Shown: positions 25,055 to 34,848, counted from the stretch's first letter. The stretch: 64,000 nucleotides of DNA from JAJZQZ01 sp963790415 (GCA_963790415.1 CAWBOK010000003.1:124001-188000), one strand, 5' to 3'. Made by a program: numbers and translations. Notes: a model not told the origin generated them from the letters alone.

Positions 25055-25909
25055 AGCGAACACCTCCTTCCAGAAGTGCCAGCAGCTGCGCTACCTGCCG
25101 CTTCAGGTCGCGCCTCTGCACGACCAGGTCGATCTGCCCATGGGCGAGACTGGACTCGGACCGACCAAAGCCCGGGGGCAGTTTCTCGCGGGTGGTCTGC
25201 TCGATCACCCGCGGGCCGGCGAACAGCAGCAATGCTCCGGGCTCTGCCAGCGATGACGTCGGCCAAGGTGGCGAAACTGGCGAGCACGCCCCCCGTGGTG
25301 GGATGGGTGAGTACTGGAGATGAACGGCAAGGAGTGGTCGGCGAGCATATCGAGCGCCACGACCGTCTTCGCCATCTGCATCAACGAGAGGATCCCCTCC
25401 TGCATGCGCGCTCCGCCCGAGGCCGTCACGACCACCAGGGGCACCGCCTCATCGATGGCAGCAGCAACGAGCAGGGACGAAGCGCTCGCCCACCACCGAG
25501 CCCATGGAACCGCCGAGGAAGCGGAAGTCCATGACCCCCAGCGCCACGCGCCGCCCGGCCAGGCGCAGAGACCGGTGAGCATCGCCTCCGACAACCCGGT
25601 TTCGAGCTGCGCTTCCGCGAGCCGATCTACGTAGGCGCGGCTGTCGAAGAAGTCGAGGGGGTCCGACGGGCTGAAGGTCGCCAGCCACCTCCTGCCAGGT
25701 GCCGGGATCGGCCAGCTGCGCGACCCGCTCGGCCGCGCTCAGCGGAAAATGGTGCCCGCAATGGGGGCAGACTCGGAGCGCCGCCTCGAGCTGTTCGCGC
25801 GGTCAGACGGCGCGTCGCACTCGGAGCAGCGCGGTTCAAGCGCCTCCGGCGGACCCTCGGGAGTCGTCGGTTCCTTCTCCGTGATCTGGACGGTGACGCG
25901 CTCGTTCAC
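25051..25909 (-). CDS. accD: Acetyl-CoA carboxylase carboxyltransferase subunit beta, frameshifted
   Basis: GTG at 25909 lies 9 bp after fabF. The N-terminus has the AccD zinc finger: CSECD, then CPHCGHHFPLS in another frame. The core segment VVVTASGGARMQEGILSLMQ and MAKTVVALDMLADHSLPFIS is diagnostic. Several frame changes are needed (about 25800, 25700, 25600, 25540, 25450, 25310 and 25200). The end is uncertain and probably overlaps the accA start as GTGA. AccD forms the carboxyltransferase with AccA. No accB or accC is in the window. Confidence 0.82.
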
Positions 25910-25918
25910 CGTGCAGGC

Positions 25919-27176
25919 TCAGTCCTCGTACCGACCGAACACGACGGATGCGTTGTGACCGCCGAAACCGAAGCTGTTGGACGCCGCGTAGCGCACCGAG
26001 GCCTCACGCATCACGTTGGGCACGTAGTCGAGGTCGCAGGCCGGGTCGGGGTCGTCGAGATTGATGGTGGGCGGCACCTTGCCCTCCACGATGGCCAGCA
26101 CCGTCGCCGCGGCCTCCAGGGCGCCTGCGGCGCCCAGGCAGTGGCCGAACATGCTCTTGGTGGAACTGACCATCACCCGGTCGGCCGCGTCGCCCAGAGC
26201 GTAGCGCACCGCCTCGAGTCTCCATGATGTCGCCCAGCGGCGTCGACGTACCGTGGGCGTTGATGTAGTCCAGGTCCTCCGGGGCCACTCCGGCCATGTC
26301 GATGGCACGGCGCAGCGCCCGGCCGGCCGGCTCGCCCGACTCGTCGGGCTCGCTCAGGTGAAAGGCGTCGCCTGTCATGCCGTACCCAAGGAACTCCGCA
26401 TAGATGCGGGCGCCCCGGGCCAGCGCGTGCTCGCGCTCCTCGAGCACCAGCACCGCGGCGCCCTCGCCCATGACGAATCCGTCGCGACCGGCGTCGAAGG
26501 GACGGCTGGCACGCTCGGGCTCGTCGTTGCGGGTGGAGAGCGCCCGCATCGCCGCGAACGACGACAGCCCGATGTGACCCACCGGCGCCTCGGCGCCGCC
26601 TGCGAACATGGCCACCGCGTCCCCCCGCCGGATGATGTGGAACGCGTCGCCCAGCGCGTTGGTGCTGGCCGCGCACGCCGTGCAGGTGGCGCTGACCGGC
26701 CCCTTGAGACCAAGCGCCATGGACACGTGCGCCGCCGCCATGTTCGGGATCATCATGGGGATGAAGAAGGGACTGACACGGTCCGGACCGCGCTCGTAGA
26801 GCACATGGGTCTGCTCGTAGAAGGTGTCCAGACCCCCGATGCCCGAGCCCACGAACGAGCCGACCGAGTACGGATCGAAATCGGACGGGAAGGCGGCATC
26901 CTCCCGGGCCATCACCGCCGCGGCCACGCCGTACTGGGCGTACGCGTCCATCCGCCTGGCCGCCTTGCGGTCTATGTAGTCGAGTGCGTCGAAGCCCTTG
27001 ACCTCGGCGGCGATGGTCACCGCGTAGCCTGTGGTGTCGAACCGCGTGATCGGGCCCACGCCCGAGCGGCCCGCGAGCAGGGCCGAGAAGTAGGCCTCTC
27101 GGCCGAGGCCGACGGGGGAGACCACCCCGATGCCGGTCACGACCACCCTGCGGGCCTGCAGATCGGGATATCGCAC
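25919..27176 (-). CDS. fabF: Beta-ketoacyl-ACP synthase II, one frameshift
   Basis: The product of about 415 residues is a condensing enzyme with catalytic Cys in TCTACAASTNALG, His in YINAHGTSTPLGD, and second His in STKSMFGHCLGAAG. The start is VVVTGIGVVSPVG and the end SNSFGFGGHNASVVF. One frame change near 26222 lies right after the first His motif. It elongates acyl-ACP with malonyl-ACP. GTG at 27176 lies 9 bp after fabG. No acyl carrier protein gene lies between fabG and fabF, where it often sits. Confidence 0.93.
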
Positions 27177-27185
27177 GCAGTCACT

Positions 27186-27941
27186 CTAGATCCCCAGCCC
27201 TCCGTCGACCGGTAGCACGGCGCCCGTGATGAACGCCGCCGCGTCGCTCGCCAGGAACGCCACAGCCTGGGCCACGTCGTCGGGGGTCCCCATGCGGCCG
27301 AGCGGCGTGCCGCCCACGATCGTCTCCTTCACGGCCTCGCTGAGACCGGCCGTCATCTCTGTCTGTATGTAGCCGGGAGCGATCGCGTTGACCCGCACGT
27401 TCCGCGAAGCGAGTTCGCGCGCAAGCGACTTGGTCAGCCCGATCAGGCCGGCCTTGGCCGCGGAGTAGTTCACCTGACCGGCGTTGCCCCGCCGACCCAC
27501 CACGCTGGCCATGTTGACGATGGACCCCGAACGCTGCTTCATCATCCCTCGAGAGACCGCCTTGCTGAGCAAGAACGCCCCTTTCAGATTCACGTCGAGC
27601 ACCAGGTCCCAGTCCGCCTCCGACATGCGGGCCATGAATCCATCGCGGGTCAGCCCGGCGTTGTTGACCAGGATGTCGATGGGCCCAAGAGCCGCCTCGA
27701 CGGCGGCGACCGCGTCTCTCACGTCGGCTTCGACGCTCACGTTGGCCCGGAGGGCGGTGGCACGTCGGCCCAGGGCCTCGATCTCCGCCGCCACCGTGGC
27801 GGCTCCATCGGCGTCAAGATCGACCACCGCCACGTCGGCGCCGCGCTGGGCCAGAAGCAGGGCGATCGACCGACCGATGCCGCGGGCACCGCCCGTCACC
27901 ATGGCCACCTTGCCCGCCAGCGACAAGAGCTCGTCACTCAC
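27186..27941 (-). CDS. fabG: 3-oxoacyl-ACP reductase
   Basis: The 251-residue short-chain dehydrogenase has the NADPH-binding GGARGIGRS, NNAG motif (DILVNNAGLTRDGF), catalytic Ser (VNMASVVGRRGN) and YxxxK (YSAAKAG). The C-terminal PVDGGLGI is typical of FabG. GTG at 27941 overlaps the fabD stop by 8 bp, suggesting coupling. It reduces 3-oxoacyl-ACP in the elongation cycle. The gene is intact. Confidence 0.95.
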   Translation of the reverse strand: MSDELLSLAGKVAMVTGGARGIGRSIALLLAQRGADVAVVDLDADGAATVAAEIEALGRRATALRANVSVEADVRDAVAAVEAALGPIDILVNNAGLTRDGFMARMSEADWDLVLDVNLKGAFLLSKAVSRGMMKQRSGSIVNMASVVGRRGNAGQVNYSAAKAGLIGLTKSLARELASRNVRVNAIAPGYIQTEMTAGLSEAVKETIVGGTPLGRMGTPDDVAQAVAFLASDAAAFITGAVLPVDGGLGI

Positions 27942-28876
27942 CCGTATCCTCCCTGTTGGTTAGTCGCTTGAGCACATCCTCCAGGGATGCGGCATCACCG
28001 GTGCCCAGAACCGGGAACTGTGCGGCCGACCGCTTCACCAATCCGGCCAATACTGCACCGGGACCCACCTCCAGCCCCGACTCGAGACTATCGAGCAGCA
28101 TGCCCATGCTCTGGGAAAAACGAACCGGCGAGGTGAGCTGGCGAACCATGGTCTCTTTGATATCGTCTGTCTCAGGATAGCGCAGCTCCGTCGTGGAGAA
28201 GAAAGAACCGCGTGTTGGTGCGTGGATCGCCACCCCGTCGAGCACGTCGGCCAACTGCCGGGCGGCTCCGGCGACCAAGGGAGTGTGGAACGCCCCCGAC
28301 ACCTGCAGCGGCAACACCCTCCGCGCACCGCGTTCCCGGGCAAGGCGCGAGACGCGCTTCCACTGCCGCGGGCCTGCCGGACACGACCACCTGGCCGGGG
28401 CAGTTGTAGTTGGCGGGCCACACATCGCCCACCTCGGCGCAGAGCGCGTCGACGTCCTCGTCTGCCAGGCCGATGACGGCCGCCATGGTGCCCGCGTTCT
28501 CCTGTCCGCATTCGTACATGGCCGCTCCCCGACGCTCGACCACCCGGAGGCCGGCGGCGAAATCCAGCTGACCCGTGGCCACCAGCGCCGAATACTCACC
28601 GAGAGAGTGACCGACCGCCACGCGGAAATCCACCCGCGCTCGTTCCAAGACGCGCCACGCCGCCACGCTGCACACGAAGATCGCCGGTTGCGCCCGATCC
28701 GTCCGCGTGAGGTCGTCGATGGGCCCGTCCAGACACAGACCGCGGAGATCCCAACCCAACAGGTCCTCAGCCTCGGAGAAGACCTTGCGGGCAACCGGGT
28801 ACGTCTCCCACAGGAAGCGCCCCATGCCGACCGCCTGGCTCCCCTGTCCGGGGAACAGCAACAGCAGATCCTCCAT
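27934..28876 (-). CDS. fabD: Malonyl-CoA:ACP transacylase, one frameshift
   Basis: FabD signature elements are present: LLFPGQGSQAVGMG, active-site Ser in VAVGHSLGEYSALVA, AMYECGQENAGTMAAVIGL, QVVVSG and, after a frame change near 28378, QVSGAFHTPLVAGAA with the catalytic His region, then SPVRFSQSM. It loads malonyl groups on ACP. The frame change lies inside an otherwise perfect protein, so an assembly error is likely. The start is ATG 28876, 6 bp after fabH. Confidence 0.92.
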
Positions 28877-28882
28877 CGTCTC

Positions 28883-29887
28883 CTACGTCCCTCCCCATTC
28901 CATCAAACACGCCCCCCACGTCAGACCCGCTCCGAATCCCATCAGCAGCACCAGATCGCCGTCCCGCAGCCGCCCGGCGGCCCGGGCCTCGTCCAGGCAC
29001 AACGGGATCGAAGCGCAGGAGGTGTTGCCGTAGCGTTCGAGATTGGTGCACACACGATCGCGTGGGATCCCCATGCGGTGCACGGCCGCGTCGATGATGC
29101 GCAGATTCGCCTGGTGCGGCACGAACAAGTCGATCTCCTCGATCGTACGCCCGCACTGCTCGAGCACTCGCGCGGCCGAATCGATGATCACCCGAGTGGC
29201 GAACCGAAAGACCTCGCGCCCGTTCATGCGCAGATAATGCTGCCGCTGGTCGACCGTCTCGTGACTTGCCGGCAGCCGCGAGCCTCCCGCGGGAACGGCA
29301 AGGAGATCCACGCCGGACCCGTCGGTGCCCAGGTCGAAGCCGAGGATGCGCCCCGCGCCCGCGGCAGGCGAGATCACCGCCGCGCCGGCGGCGTCGCCGA
29401 AGAGTATCGCCGTACTGCGATCCTCCCAATCCAGAATGCGCGAGATGACCTCTGCTCCCACCACCAACACGTGGTCGTGCAGGCCCCCGGACACCATGCC
29501 CGTGGCCAGAGCGAGGGCGTAGACGAAGCCGGTGCACCCGGCGGAGATATCGCACGAGCCCGCGTTCACGGCACCTACCCCGTGAGCAATACGGGCCGCC
29601 GTGGCCGGCATCAATTGGTCGGGAGAGATGGTGGCTGTCAGCACCAGACCCACCTGCTCGGCGCTGAGGCCCGCGTCCACGAGCGCGGCGAGCGCGGCGT
29701 CTATGCCCAGGTCGGAGGCGCTGACGCCCGCGTCGGCGACCCGACGGGCTTGGATGCCGGTGCGTTGCCTGATCCACTCATCGGAGGTGTCGAGCGTGAG
29801 GGCCAACTCGGCGTTGGTGACCACCCGGTCAGGCAAAGCCGTGCCCAGACCGGCTATTGTGGCACCCCGCCCCCCACTCACGAGCAT
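28883..29887 (-). CDS. fabH: Beta-ketoacyl-ACP synthase III
   Basis: The 334-residue protein has the FabH triad: Cys in DISAGCTGFVYALALA, His in FVPHQANLRIIDAA, Asn in RYGNTSCASIPLCL. The N-terminal TSDEWIRQRTGIQARR is also typical. It starts fatty acid synthesis by condensing acyl-CoA with malonyl-ACP. ATG at 29887 (GAGG upstream) was preferred to an in-frame start at 29911, which would overlap fabZ. The gene is intact. Confidence 0.95.
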   Translation of the reverse strand: MLVSGGRGATIAGLGTALPDRVVTNAELALTLDTSDEWIRQRTGIQARRVADAGVSASDLGIDAALAALVDAGLSAEQVGLVLTATISPDQLMPATAARIAHGVGAVNAGSCDISAGCTGFVYALALATGMVSGGLHDHVLVVGAEVISRILDWEDRSTAILFGDAAGAAVISPAAGAGRILGFDLGTDGSGVDLLAVPAGGSRLPASHETVDQRQHYLRMNGREVFRFATRVIIDSAARVLEQCGRTIEEIDLFVPHQANLRIIDAAVHRMGIPRDRVCTNLERYGNTSCASIPLCLDEARAAGRLRDGDLVLLMGFGAGLTWGACLMEWGGT

Positions 29888-29894
29888 GGTGTCC

Positions 29895-30326
29895 TCAGGA
29901 GGCGTCCGCAAGCGCGAACGTCAGGGTGCCGCTGCAGACGAGACTCCCATTCACGTACGCCTTGCCTTCCCCCTTGCCCACGGGTCCACGAACAGTGGTA
30001 AGCCGGACCTCGAAGCGGATGGTGTCTCCTGGCCGCACCTGTCGTTTGAATCTGACCTTCTCTATGCCGGCGAACAGGGCGATCTTGCCCCGGTTCTCAG
30101 ACACGGAAAGGAGAGCGACAGCACCCGTCTGGGCCATGGCTTCCACCTGCAAGACCCCCGGATAGACGGGGTACTCCGGAAAATGCCCGCGGAACACGTC
30201 TTCGTCGCCGCTGAGCGACTTCTCCGCGACGGCCCACTCGCCCGGCTCGAGTTCCAGCACCCGGTCGATGAGCAGGAACGGATCGCGGTGGGGGATGATC
30301 GCTTCTATCTCGTTCCGGTCGAGCAT
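29895..30326 (-). CDS. fabZ: 3-hydroxyacyl-ACP dehydratase
   Basis: The 143-residue hot-dog fold protein has the start IIPHRDPFLLIDRVLE and the catalytic His segment FRGHFPEYPVYPGVLQVEAM with its Glu. It dehydrates 3-hydroxyacyl-ACP. It is the first gene of the leftward fatty acid operon, with GGGAG before ATG 30326 and a good promoter about 90 bp upstream. Confidence 0.95.
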   Translation of the reverse strand: MLDRNEIEAIIPHRDPFLLIDRVLELEPGEWAVAEKSLSGDEDVFRGHFPEYPVYPGVLQVEAMAQTGAVALLSVSENRGKIALFAGIEKVRFKRQVRPGDTIRFEVRLTTVRGPVGKGEGKAYVNGSLVCSGTLTFALADAS

Positions 30327-30413
30327 GCGCTCCCTTTCCGGGTAGCAGAGAATCGGGCGCCGCCCGCCAGCAGCCTCCGAGGCCGTGCGCCGTGGGGTGC
30401 CGTGGATGCTAGT

Positions 30414-30442
30414 ATTGTCCAGTAATCACCGGTCCATTTCAA
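30414..30442 (-). promoter_or_regulatory. Probable promoter of the fatty acid operon
   Basis: On the minus strand TTGAAA (30437-30442) is followed after 17 bp by GACAAT (30414-30419), close to a sigma-70-type promoter. Transcription would run into fabZ after a leader of about 80 nt. Confidence 0.55.
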
Positions 30443-30458
30443 GGACGGCGCCGCCCCC

Positions 30459-31088
30459 GTGGACAACCCAGGCTACATCGACGAGTCCCTGCGCTCCTTC
30501 CTGGTGAAGCTCGCCGGACGGTCTCCGGAGCCTGCGGGCGGGGCGGCACTGGCACTCGCGGCGGCCTCGGCGGCGGCCTTGGTGTCGCTTACCTGCCACG
30601 CGGGCATGCTCCGCACCGCCGAACCCGCGGACGACGATCCCCTGGTCGCCTGCCAACGGGCAGGCGAAGCCATGGCCGCTCGCCTGCAGCACCTCATCGA
30701 CGCTGATGTGAAGGCGTATCGGGAAGTCTCCCGGTGTCTACGCCTGCCACGTGTCACACACGGCGAGCGTGAACTACGACAGGCCGCTCTCGACTCGGCC
30801 CTCGTCGGGGCAATCGAGGTGCCGCTGGAGGTCGCCGAGACGGGGCTGGAGATCCTCGCCCTGGCAGTCCAGACCGTACCCGCGACAGACTCCCCGGCTC
30901 TCGGAGACCTGTTTGCCGCCATCCACCTCGCGGAAGCGGCCGTGAAAGGCTCACTTCGGAACGCCCGCATCAACGCGGCCGGCCTGACCGACCGAGAGCA
31001 TGCCGCGGTGGTACTGTCGCGGGTTGAGGCGTACCAGGCCCGGCTCGTCGAACTCGCACGCGCGGCCACGACCCTAGGAGGCTGTTGA
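30459..31088 (+). CDS. Cyclodeaminase/cyclohydrolase-family protein (FTCD C-terminal type)
   Basis: The 209-residue all-helical protein matches the formiminotetrahydrofolate cyclodeaminase family: SLRSFLVKLAGRSPEPAGGA at the start (family SPTPGGG), ADVKAYREVSRCLRLP, and the repeated VPLEVAETGLEILALA. Relatives act as methenyl-THF cyclohydrolase or cyclodeaminase in folate one-carbon metabolism. GTG at 30459 lacks a well-spaced ribosome site. The last codons (Gly-Gly-Cys-stop, TGA 31086-31088) lie inside repeat copy C, so the repeat has replaced or supplied the natural end. Confidence 0.8.
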   Translation: MDNPGYIDESLRSFLVKLAGRSPEPAGGAALALAAASAAALVSLTCHAGMLRTAEPADDDPLVACQRAGEAMAARLQHLIDADVKAYREVSRCLRLPRVTHGERELRQAALDSALVGAIEVPLEVAETGLEILALAVQTVPATDSPALGDLFAAIHLAEAAVKGSLRNARINAAGLTDREHAAVVLSRVEAYQARLVELARAATTLGGC

Positions 31089-31175
31089 AAACCGAAGCCT
31101 TGGCCACCAGAACGCACTGGCCGGCGCGATACGGCGTCCTCGGTCGCGCTCGTAGCGCTGCTACGAGCGCTTCCC
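31075..31175. repeat. Palindromic repeat, copy C (half copy, inverted)
   Basis: TAGGAGGCTGTTGAAAACCG begins a half element that reads in the reverse orientation relative to copy A through the central hairpin (CGTAGCGCTGCTACG near 31151) and then stops. The other half is missing. It ends the cyclodeaminase reading frame and lies 14 bp before the next gene. Confidence 0.85.
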
Positions 31176-31189
31176 GATCCTGACCGCCG

Positions 31190-33199
31190 GTGCAGCTCCA
31201 ACTCTCCCTCACCCTCGCGGACGACCTGCACGACCTCCTCCTCCTGACCGGCGAGTCTCTCGACTACTTGGAGGCCGCCGAGCGCCTGTTGGCACTGCGG
31301 GCGGCGCCGCCACCCCTCTGCCATCAGATCATGGCCACCCTGGTGGGCGACGACCGACGTTTCTGCTGGACGAGCCCCACCACCATCGGTCTCTCCGACT
31401 CTCGCCGTCTCGACCTCGACCTGAGTACCGTGCCGTTCGTGGTGGTCGACCTGGAGACGACGGGCGCGCGACCCGGGCCTGGCAAGATCACCGAGATCGG
31501 GGCGGTGCGCATCGAAGGACTCCGGCAGGTGGGTACGTTCGAGACCCTGGTGAACCCACTTCGGCCCATCCCTCACATGATCGTGCAGATCACCGGCATC
31601 ACCCCGCAGATGGTGCGGAGCGCCCCACGAATCGAGCAGGTGATGCCTCATTTCCTCGATTTCACACGCGACGCGGTGATCGTGGCGCACAACGCCCCGT
31701 TCGACCTGGGCTTCCTGAACTACGAACTCACCCGTCTGCGAGGGCACCGTCTCGGCGAGGGGGCCATCGACACGGTCGCCATGGCCCGCTACGCCGCCCC
31801 CGGCCTGACCAACTACAAGCTGGGCACCGTGGCCGAAGCGATGGGTTCACCGGTGGTGCCCAATCACCGGGCCCTCGCCGACGCCGAAGCGACGGCTCAC
31901 GTCTTCCTGACCCTCGTCGGCCGCCTGCAAGAGCGAGGCATCACCACTCTGGATCAACTACGCGCCCATGTGGATCCGAGCCAGCGTCGGGACAGGCACA
32001 AGATCGCCCTGACCCGTGACCTCCCTCGCACACCGGGGGCATATCTGTTCCTCGCCGCGGACGGGGAGGTGCTCTACGTAGGAAAGGCCGAGCGCCTGCG
32101 CGATCGCGTGCGGTCCTACTTCCTGCCCCGAAGCGACCACTCACGGAAAGTGCGACAGGCAGTACGACGGCTGGATCGCGTCGTTTGCGAGGAGACGGGG
32201 TCGCCCCTCGCAGCGGTCGTCCGCGAACAGGAGCTCATCCTCGAACACCGGCCGAGTGCCAACGTTCACGGCCGGAGGCCCGAGAACTACCTCTACGTCA
32301 AGGTGGCGCGGCACAGCCCGGGGTTGCGTCTATATGCCACCAAACGCTTCAGCCCCGGTCGAGCCGGGCCGGGCGTGGAGACGCTGGTGTTCGGCCCGTT
32401 CCGCGGGCGCGCCCGCGTCACGGCAGCGCTCGACCTCCTGCATCGCTGCTACCCCATCAGACGCTGCGCGGGGCGCGCGCCCGTAGGCCCGTGCCTCTAC
32501 GGACAGACCGGGCGCTGCCTGGCCCCCTGCACCGGAGACGAGCAGCGACTCCTCGGCCATGATGCTCTGGTCGGGGGGCTCGTCGACTGGATGACGGGCG
32601 AGGGACCCGGCCCAGCCGGCGATGACCCGTTGGACAGGGGCCGGCACGTGATGAACGGTCTGGCGGCGCAGCACCGGTACGAGGAGGCTCAGGTGGTACG
32701 CGAGGCCCTCGACGATCTCACCGGCCTCCGCCGCTCCTACCTCGCCCTGCACGAAGCGCGGCGACTCTGCGTCGGCGTCTTCACCCCGTCGCCCGACCCG
32801 GACGATCGCGGCACGGTGCACCTGGACCTCGTGTGGAGGGGGATGCTACGTACCTCTCTTACCCTGACCGCCGCCACCGCCGGACTCGAGATCGGGCGCG
32901 CCGTTCGGTCGTTTTCGCAGGTTGAGAGCCCGGTTCCGCCGGAGGGGGCGGGCCCCCCGCGTGCACATGGCGTCGGCGTGACGCGAGAGCCGGTGGCAGT
33001 CGCCCAGGACGAACTAGACCTCCTGCTGGCGGTGCGCCGCTGGATCATCGAGACACCCGAGGCAGTGAGCGTATGGCACTCCGCCGTGCACGCACCCGGC
33101 AGTTCCGTCGCGGCGGCACAACAGGAAGAAGACACTCTCGATATATGGCGCCGTCAACTGCTGTCGACGGCGCTGACTCAGCTCACGGGCCGAGTCTGA
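31190..33199 (+). CDS. DEDD exonuclease fused to UvrC-like GIY-YIG nuclease
   Basis: The 669-residue protein joins a DnaQ/epsilon-type 3'-5' exonuclease (about residues 80-245: VVVDLETTGARP Exo I, VAHNAPFDLGFL Exo II, NHRALADAEATAHVF Exo III) to a GIY-YIG nuclease (about 275-360: GAYLFLAADGEVLYVGKAER). A UvrC-like Cys-rich region follows (RRCAGRAPVGPCLYGQTGRC). This two-nuclease layout is typical of Actinomycetota, for example Rv2191. It probably acts in DNA repair. GTG 31190 has no obvious ribosome site because the half repeat C lies just upstream, so the true start may differ. Confidence 0.88.
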   Translation: MQLQLSLTLADDLHDLLLLTGESLDYLEAAERLLALRAAPPPLCHQIMATLVGDDRRFCWTSPTTIGLSDSRRLDLDLSTVPFVVVDLETTGARPGPGKITEIGAVRIEGLRQVGTFETLVNPLRPIPHMIVQITGITPQMVRSAPRIEQVMPHFLDFTRDAVIVAHNAPFDLGFLNYELTRLRGHRLGEGAIDTVAMARYAAPGLTNYKLGTVAEAMGSPVVPNHRALADAEATAHVFLTLVGRLQERGITTLDQLRAHVDPSQRRDRHKIALTRDLPRTPGAYLFLAADGEVLYVGKAERLRDRVRSYFLPRSDHSRKVRQAVRRLDRVVCEETGSPLAAVVREQELILEHRPSANVHGRRPENYLYVKVARHSPGLRLYATKRFSPGRAGPGVETLVFGPFRGRARVTAALDLLHRCYPIRRCAGRAPVGPCLYGQTGRCLAPCTGDEQRLLGHDALVGGLVDWMTGEGPGPAGDDPLDRGRHVMNGLAAQHRYEEAQVVREALDDLTGLRRSYLALHEARRLCVGVFTPSPDPDDRGTVHLDLVWRGMLRTSLTLTAATAGLEIGRAVRSFSQVESPVPPEGAGPPRAHGVGVTREPVAVAQDELDLLLAVRRWIIETPEAVSVWHSAVHAPGSSVAAAQQEEDTLDIWRRQLLSTALTQLTGRV

Positions 33200-33207
33200 A
33201 ACCTCCG

Positions 33208-33230
33208 CGGGCGCGCGCCCTGCGCGCCCG
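33208..33230. terminator. GC hairpin between convergent genes
   Basis: CGGGCGCGC pairs perfectly with GCGCGCCCG across a 5-nt loop. It sits between the convergent DEDD-UvrC-like fusion gene and the small helix-turn-helix-like gene, suiting a bidirectional terminator, though no T-run is present. Confidence 0.5.
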
Positions 33231-33247
33231 GCGGCTAAGGATCAGCC

Positions 33248-33433
33248 CTAAACCGGGGTGGCCTCCCGGTCTGCGATGACCATGCCCTTGGCCTTCATCA
33301 CAACGGTGAGCAGACTGCGGTCGATCTTGCCCTTGTAGATGGGGATGCCCTCTTCAAGACAGAACTGGATGACATCCTTGGTCTCCATCCCAAGGTCTTT
33401 CGACAGCTCCTCCGGAGTGAAGTGGTTCGCCAT
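33248..33433 (-). CDS. Small helix-turn-helix-like protein, 61 residues
   Basis: GGAGACGTG lies just before ATG 33433. The product is 61 residues with a likely helix-turn-helix arrangement (FTPEELSKDLGMETKDVIQF) and a basic second half (YKGKIDRSLLTVVMKAKG). It is clean in codon use and has its own ribosome site, so it is likely real. It may bind nucleic acid; function unknown. It lies downstream of moeA on the same strand, separated by 191 bp with no gene I can see. Confidence 0.65.
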   Translation of the reverse strand: MANHFTPEELSKDLGMETKDVIQFCLEEGIPIYKGKIDRSLLTVVMKAKGMVIADREATPV

Positions 33434-33624
33434 CACGTCTCCTTTCTCAGGCGCAAAGCCGTTGGGCCAGGAAAAGAAAGAGCCCGGCGCGAGAGTTCGA
33501 GCCAGGCTCAGTGCCGCGTTCGACGGGCCTGGGCGACAACGCCCTCTTCGGCCCGAGAACCCTTATCCTCGACACTGGGTATCATGCCTTCATTCTACCC
33601 CTCGGGGGTGCGTACGACAACAGT

Positions 33625-34848
33625 TCATTGCTCGCGCATCTCCTCTCGCAGCAGCAAGAGTTCGACCTCGTCGCCTCGCTTGAGACCACCGGTCTCCGCC
33701 GGAACGAAGGCGAGCCCGTCGGCTTTGACCATCGATCGCAGGATGCCCGAACCTTGGGGCCCGGTGGAACTGGCGTGCCACCTGCCACCTTCCCGCCATG
33801 CGCGCACCCGCACCACATACTCCCGGTCGTGACGATTGGACACGTCCTCCTCCAACACGGCCCGATACCGCGTCCGCACGACCCGCCGGTGCCCCATGAG
33901 TCGCAGCAGCGCCGGGCGGATGAAGAGTTCGAAGGAGACCATGGCCGCCACCGGGTTCCCGGGCACGCCGAACACCAGGCAATCGCCGTGCACTCCGAAC
34001 GCCAGCGGCTTTCCCGGCTTCATGGCCACCTGCCAGAGCCGGCGCTCGACCCCCAAGGCGGCCTGAGCCTCCTTCACGAAGTCGAACTCGCCCACCGACA
34101 CGCCCCCGGAGGTGATAAGCACGTCGTAGGCCAGCCCCGACCGGAGCAGTCGCAGGGTAGCGTCATAGTCGTCGGCAACGATGCCGAGTCGCTCCGGCAG
34201 TGCCCCCACTTGTCGACAGAGCGCTTCGAGCGTGTAGCCGTTCGAGTTGCGGATCTGGCCGGGGCCAAGCGGCTGGTCGACGTCGACGAGTTCGCTCCCC
34301 GTAGAGACTACGGCCACTCTCGGACGTCGGTGCACACCCGCGCTCGGGTAGCCCAGGCTGGCCATGATGCCGATCTCAGCCGGCCCGATCGCGTCTCCCC
34401 TGGTGAGCACCAGATCACCGGCGCGGACGTCTTCGCCGGCTTCCCGCACGCTGGTACCGGACGTGACTTCGCGGAACACTCGCACGATCCCGTCGGACTC
34501 CTCAGTGACCTCGACCTCCACCACCGCGTCGGCGCCTGGGGGAAGCGGGGCGCCCGTCATGATCTTGGCCGTCGCACCCGCCTCTACGCGCCGCCCGGAA
34601 TAGACACCCGCCGGTATGGTATCAGTGAGACGCAGCTCGACCGGACGCGCGCGTGACGCCCCGACGGTGTCCCGAGCGAGTACCGCGAAGCCGTCCATGG
34701 CCGAATTGGCGAAAGGAGGCACATCGTGAGAAGCACGGATATCCTGCGCCAGAACGGCCCCGAGGGTCTCGGGAAGCATGCGTTCCTCAGCACTCAAGGG
34801 GCGGGCCTCCGCCAAGACGAGGGCCAGCGCTTGGTCGATACTGATCAC
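33625..34848 (-). CDS. moeA: Molybdopterin molybdenumtransferase
   Basis: The 407-residue protein has MoeA hallmarks: HDVPPFANSAMDGFAV, KIMTGAPLPPGADAVV, the MoCF-binding VVSTGSELVD and LITSGGVSVGEFDFVKEA, and PGNPVAAMVSFELF before the C-terminal domain IV. It inserts molybdenum or tungsten into molybdopterin. GTG 34848 follows GGAGGGG. No other cofactor genes are present. Its presence implies molybdo- or tungsto-enzymes elsewhere in the genome. Confidence 0.95.
   Translation of the reverse strand: MISIDQALALVLAEARPLSAEERMLPETLGAVLAQDIRASHDVPPFANSAMDGFAVLARDTVGASRARPVELRLTDTIPAGVYSGRRVEAGATAKIMTGAPLPPGADAVVEVEVTEESDGIVRVFREVTSGTSVREAGEDVRAGDLVLTRGDAIGPAEIGIMASLGYPSAGVHRRPRVAVVSTGSELVDVDQPLGPGQIRNSNGYTLEALCRQVGALPERLGIVADDYDATLRLLRSGLAYDVLITSGGVSVGEFDFVKEAQAALGVERRLWQVAMKPGKPLAFGVHGDCLVFGVPGNPVAAMVSFELFIRPALLRLMGHRRVVRTRYRAVLEEDVSNRHDREYVVRVRAWREGGRWHASSTGPQGSGILRSMVKADGLAFVPAETGGLKRGDEVELLLLREEMREQ

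Noticed and set aside
28193..30001. Large open frame opposite fabD, fabH and fabZ
   Set aside because: No recognisable domain; fully antisense to three textbook fatty acid genes.
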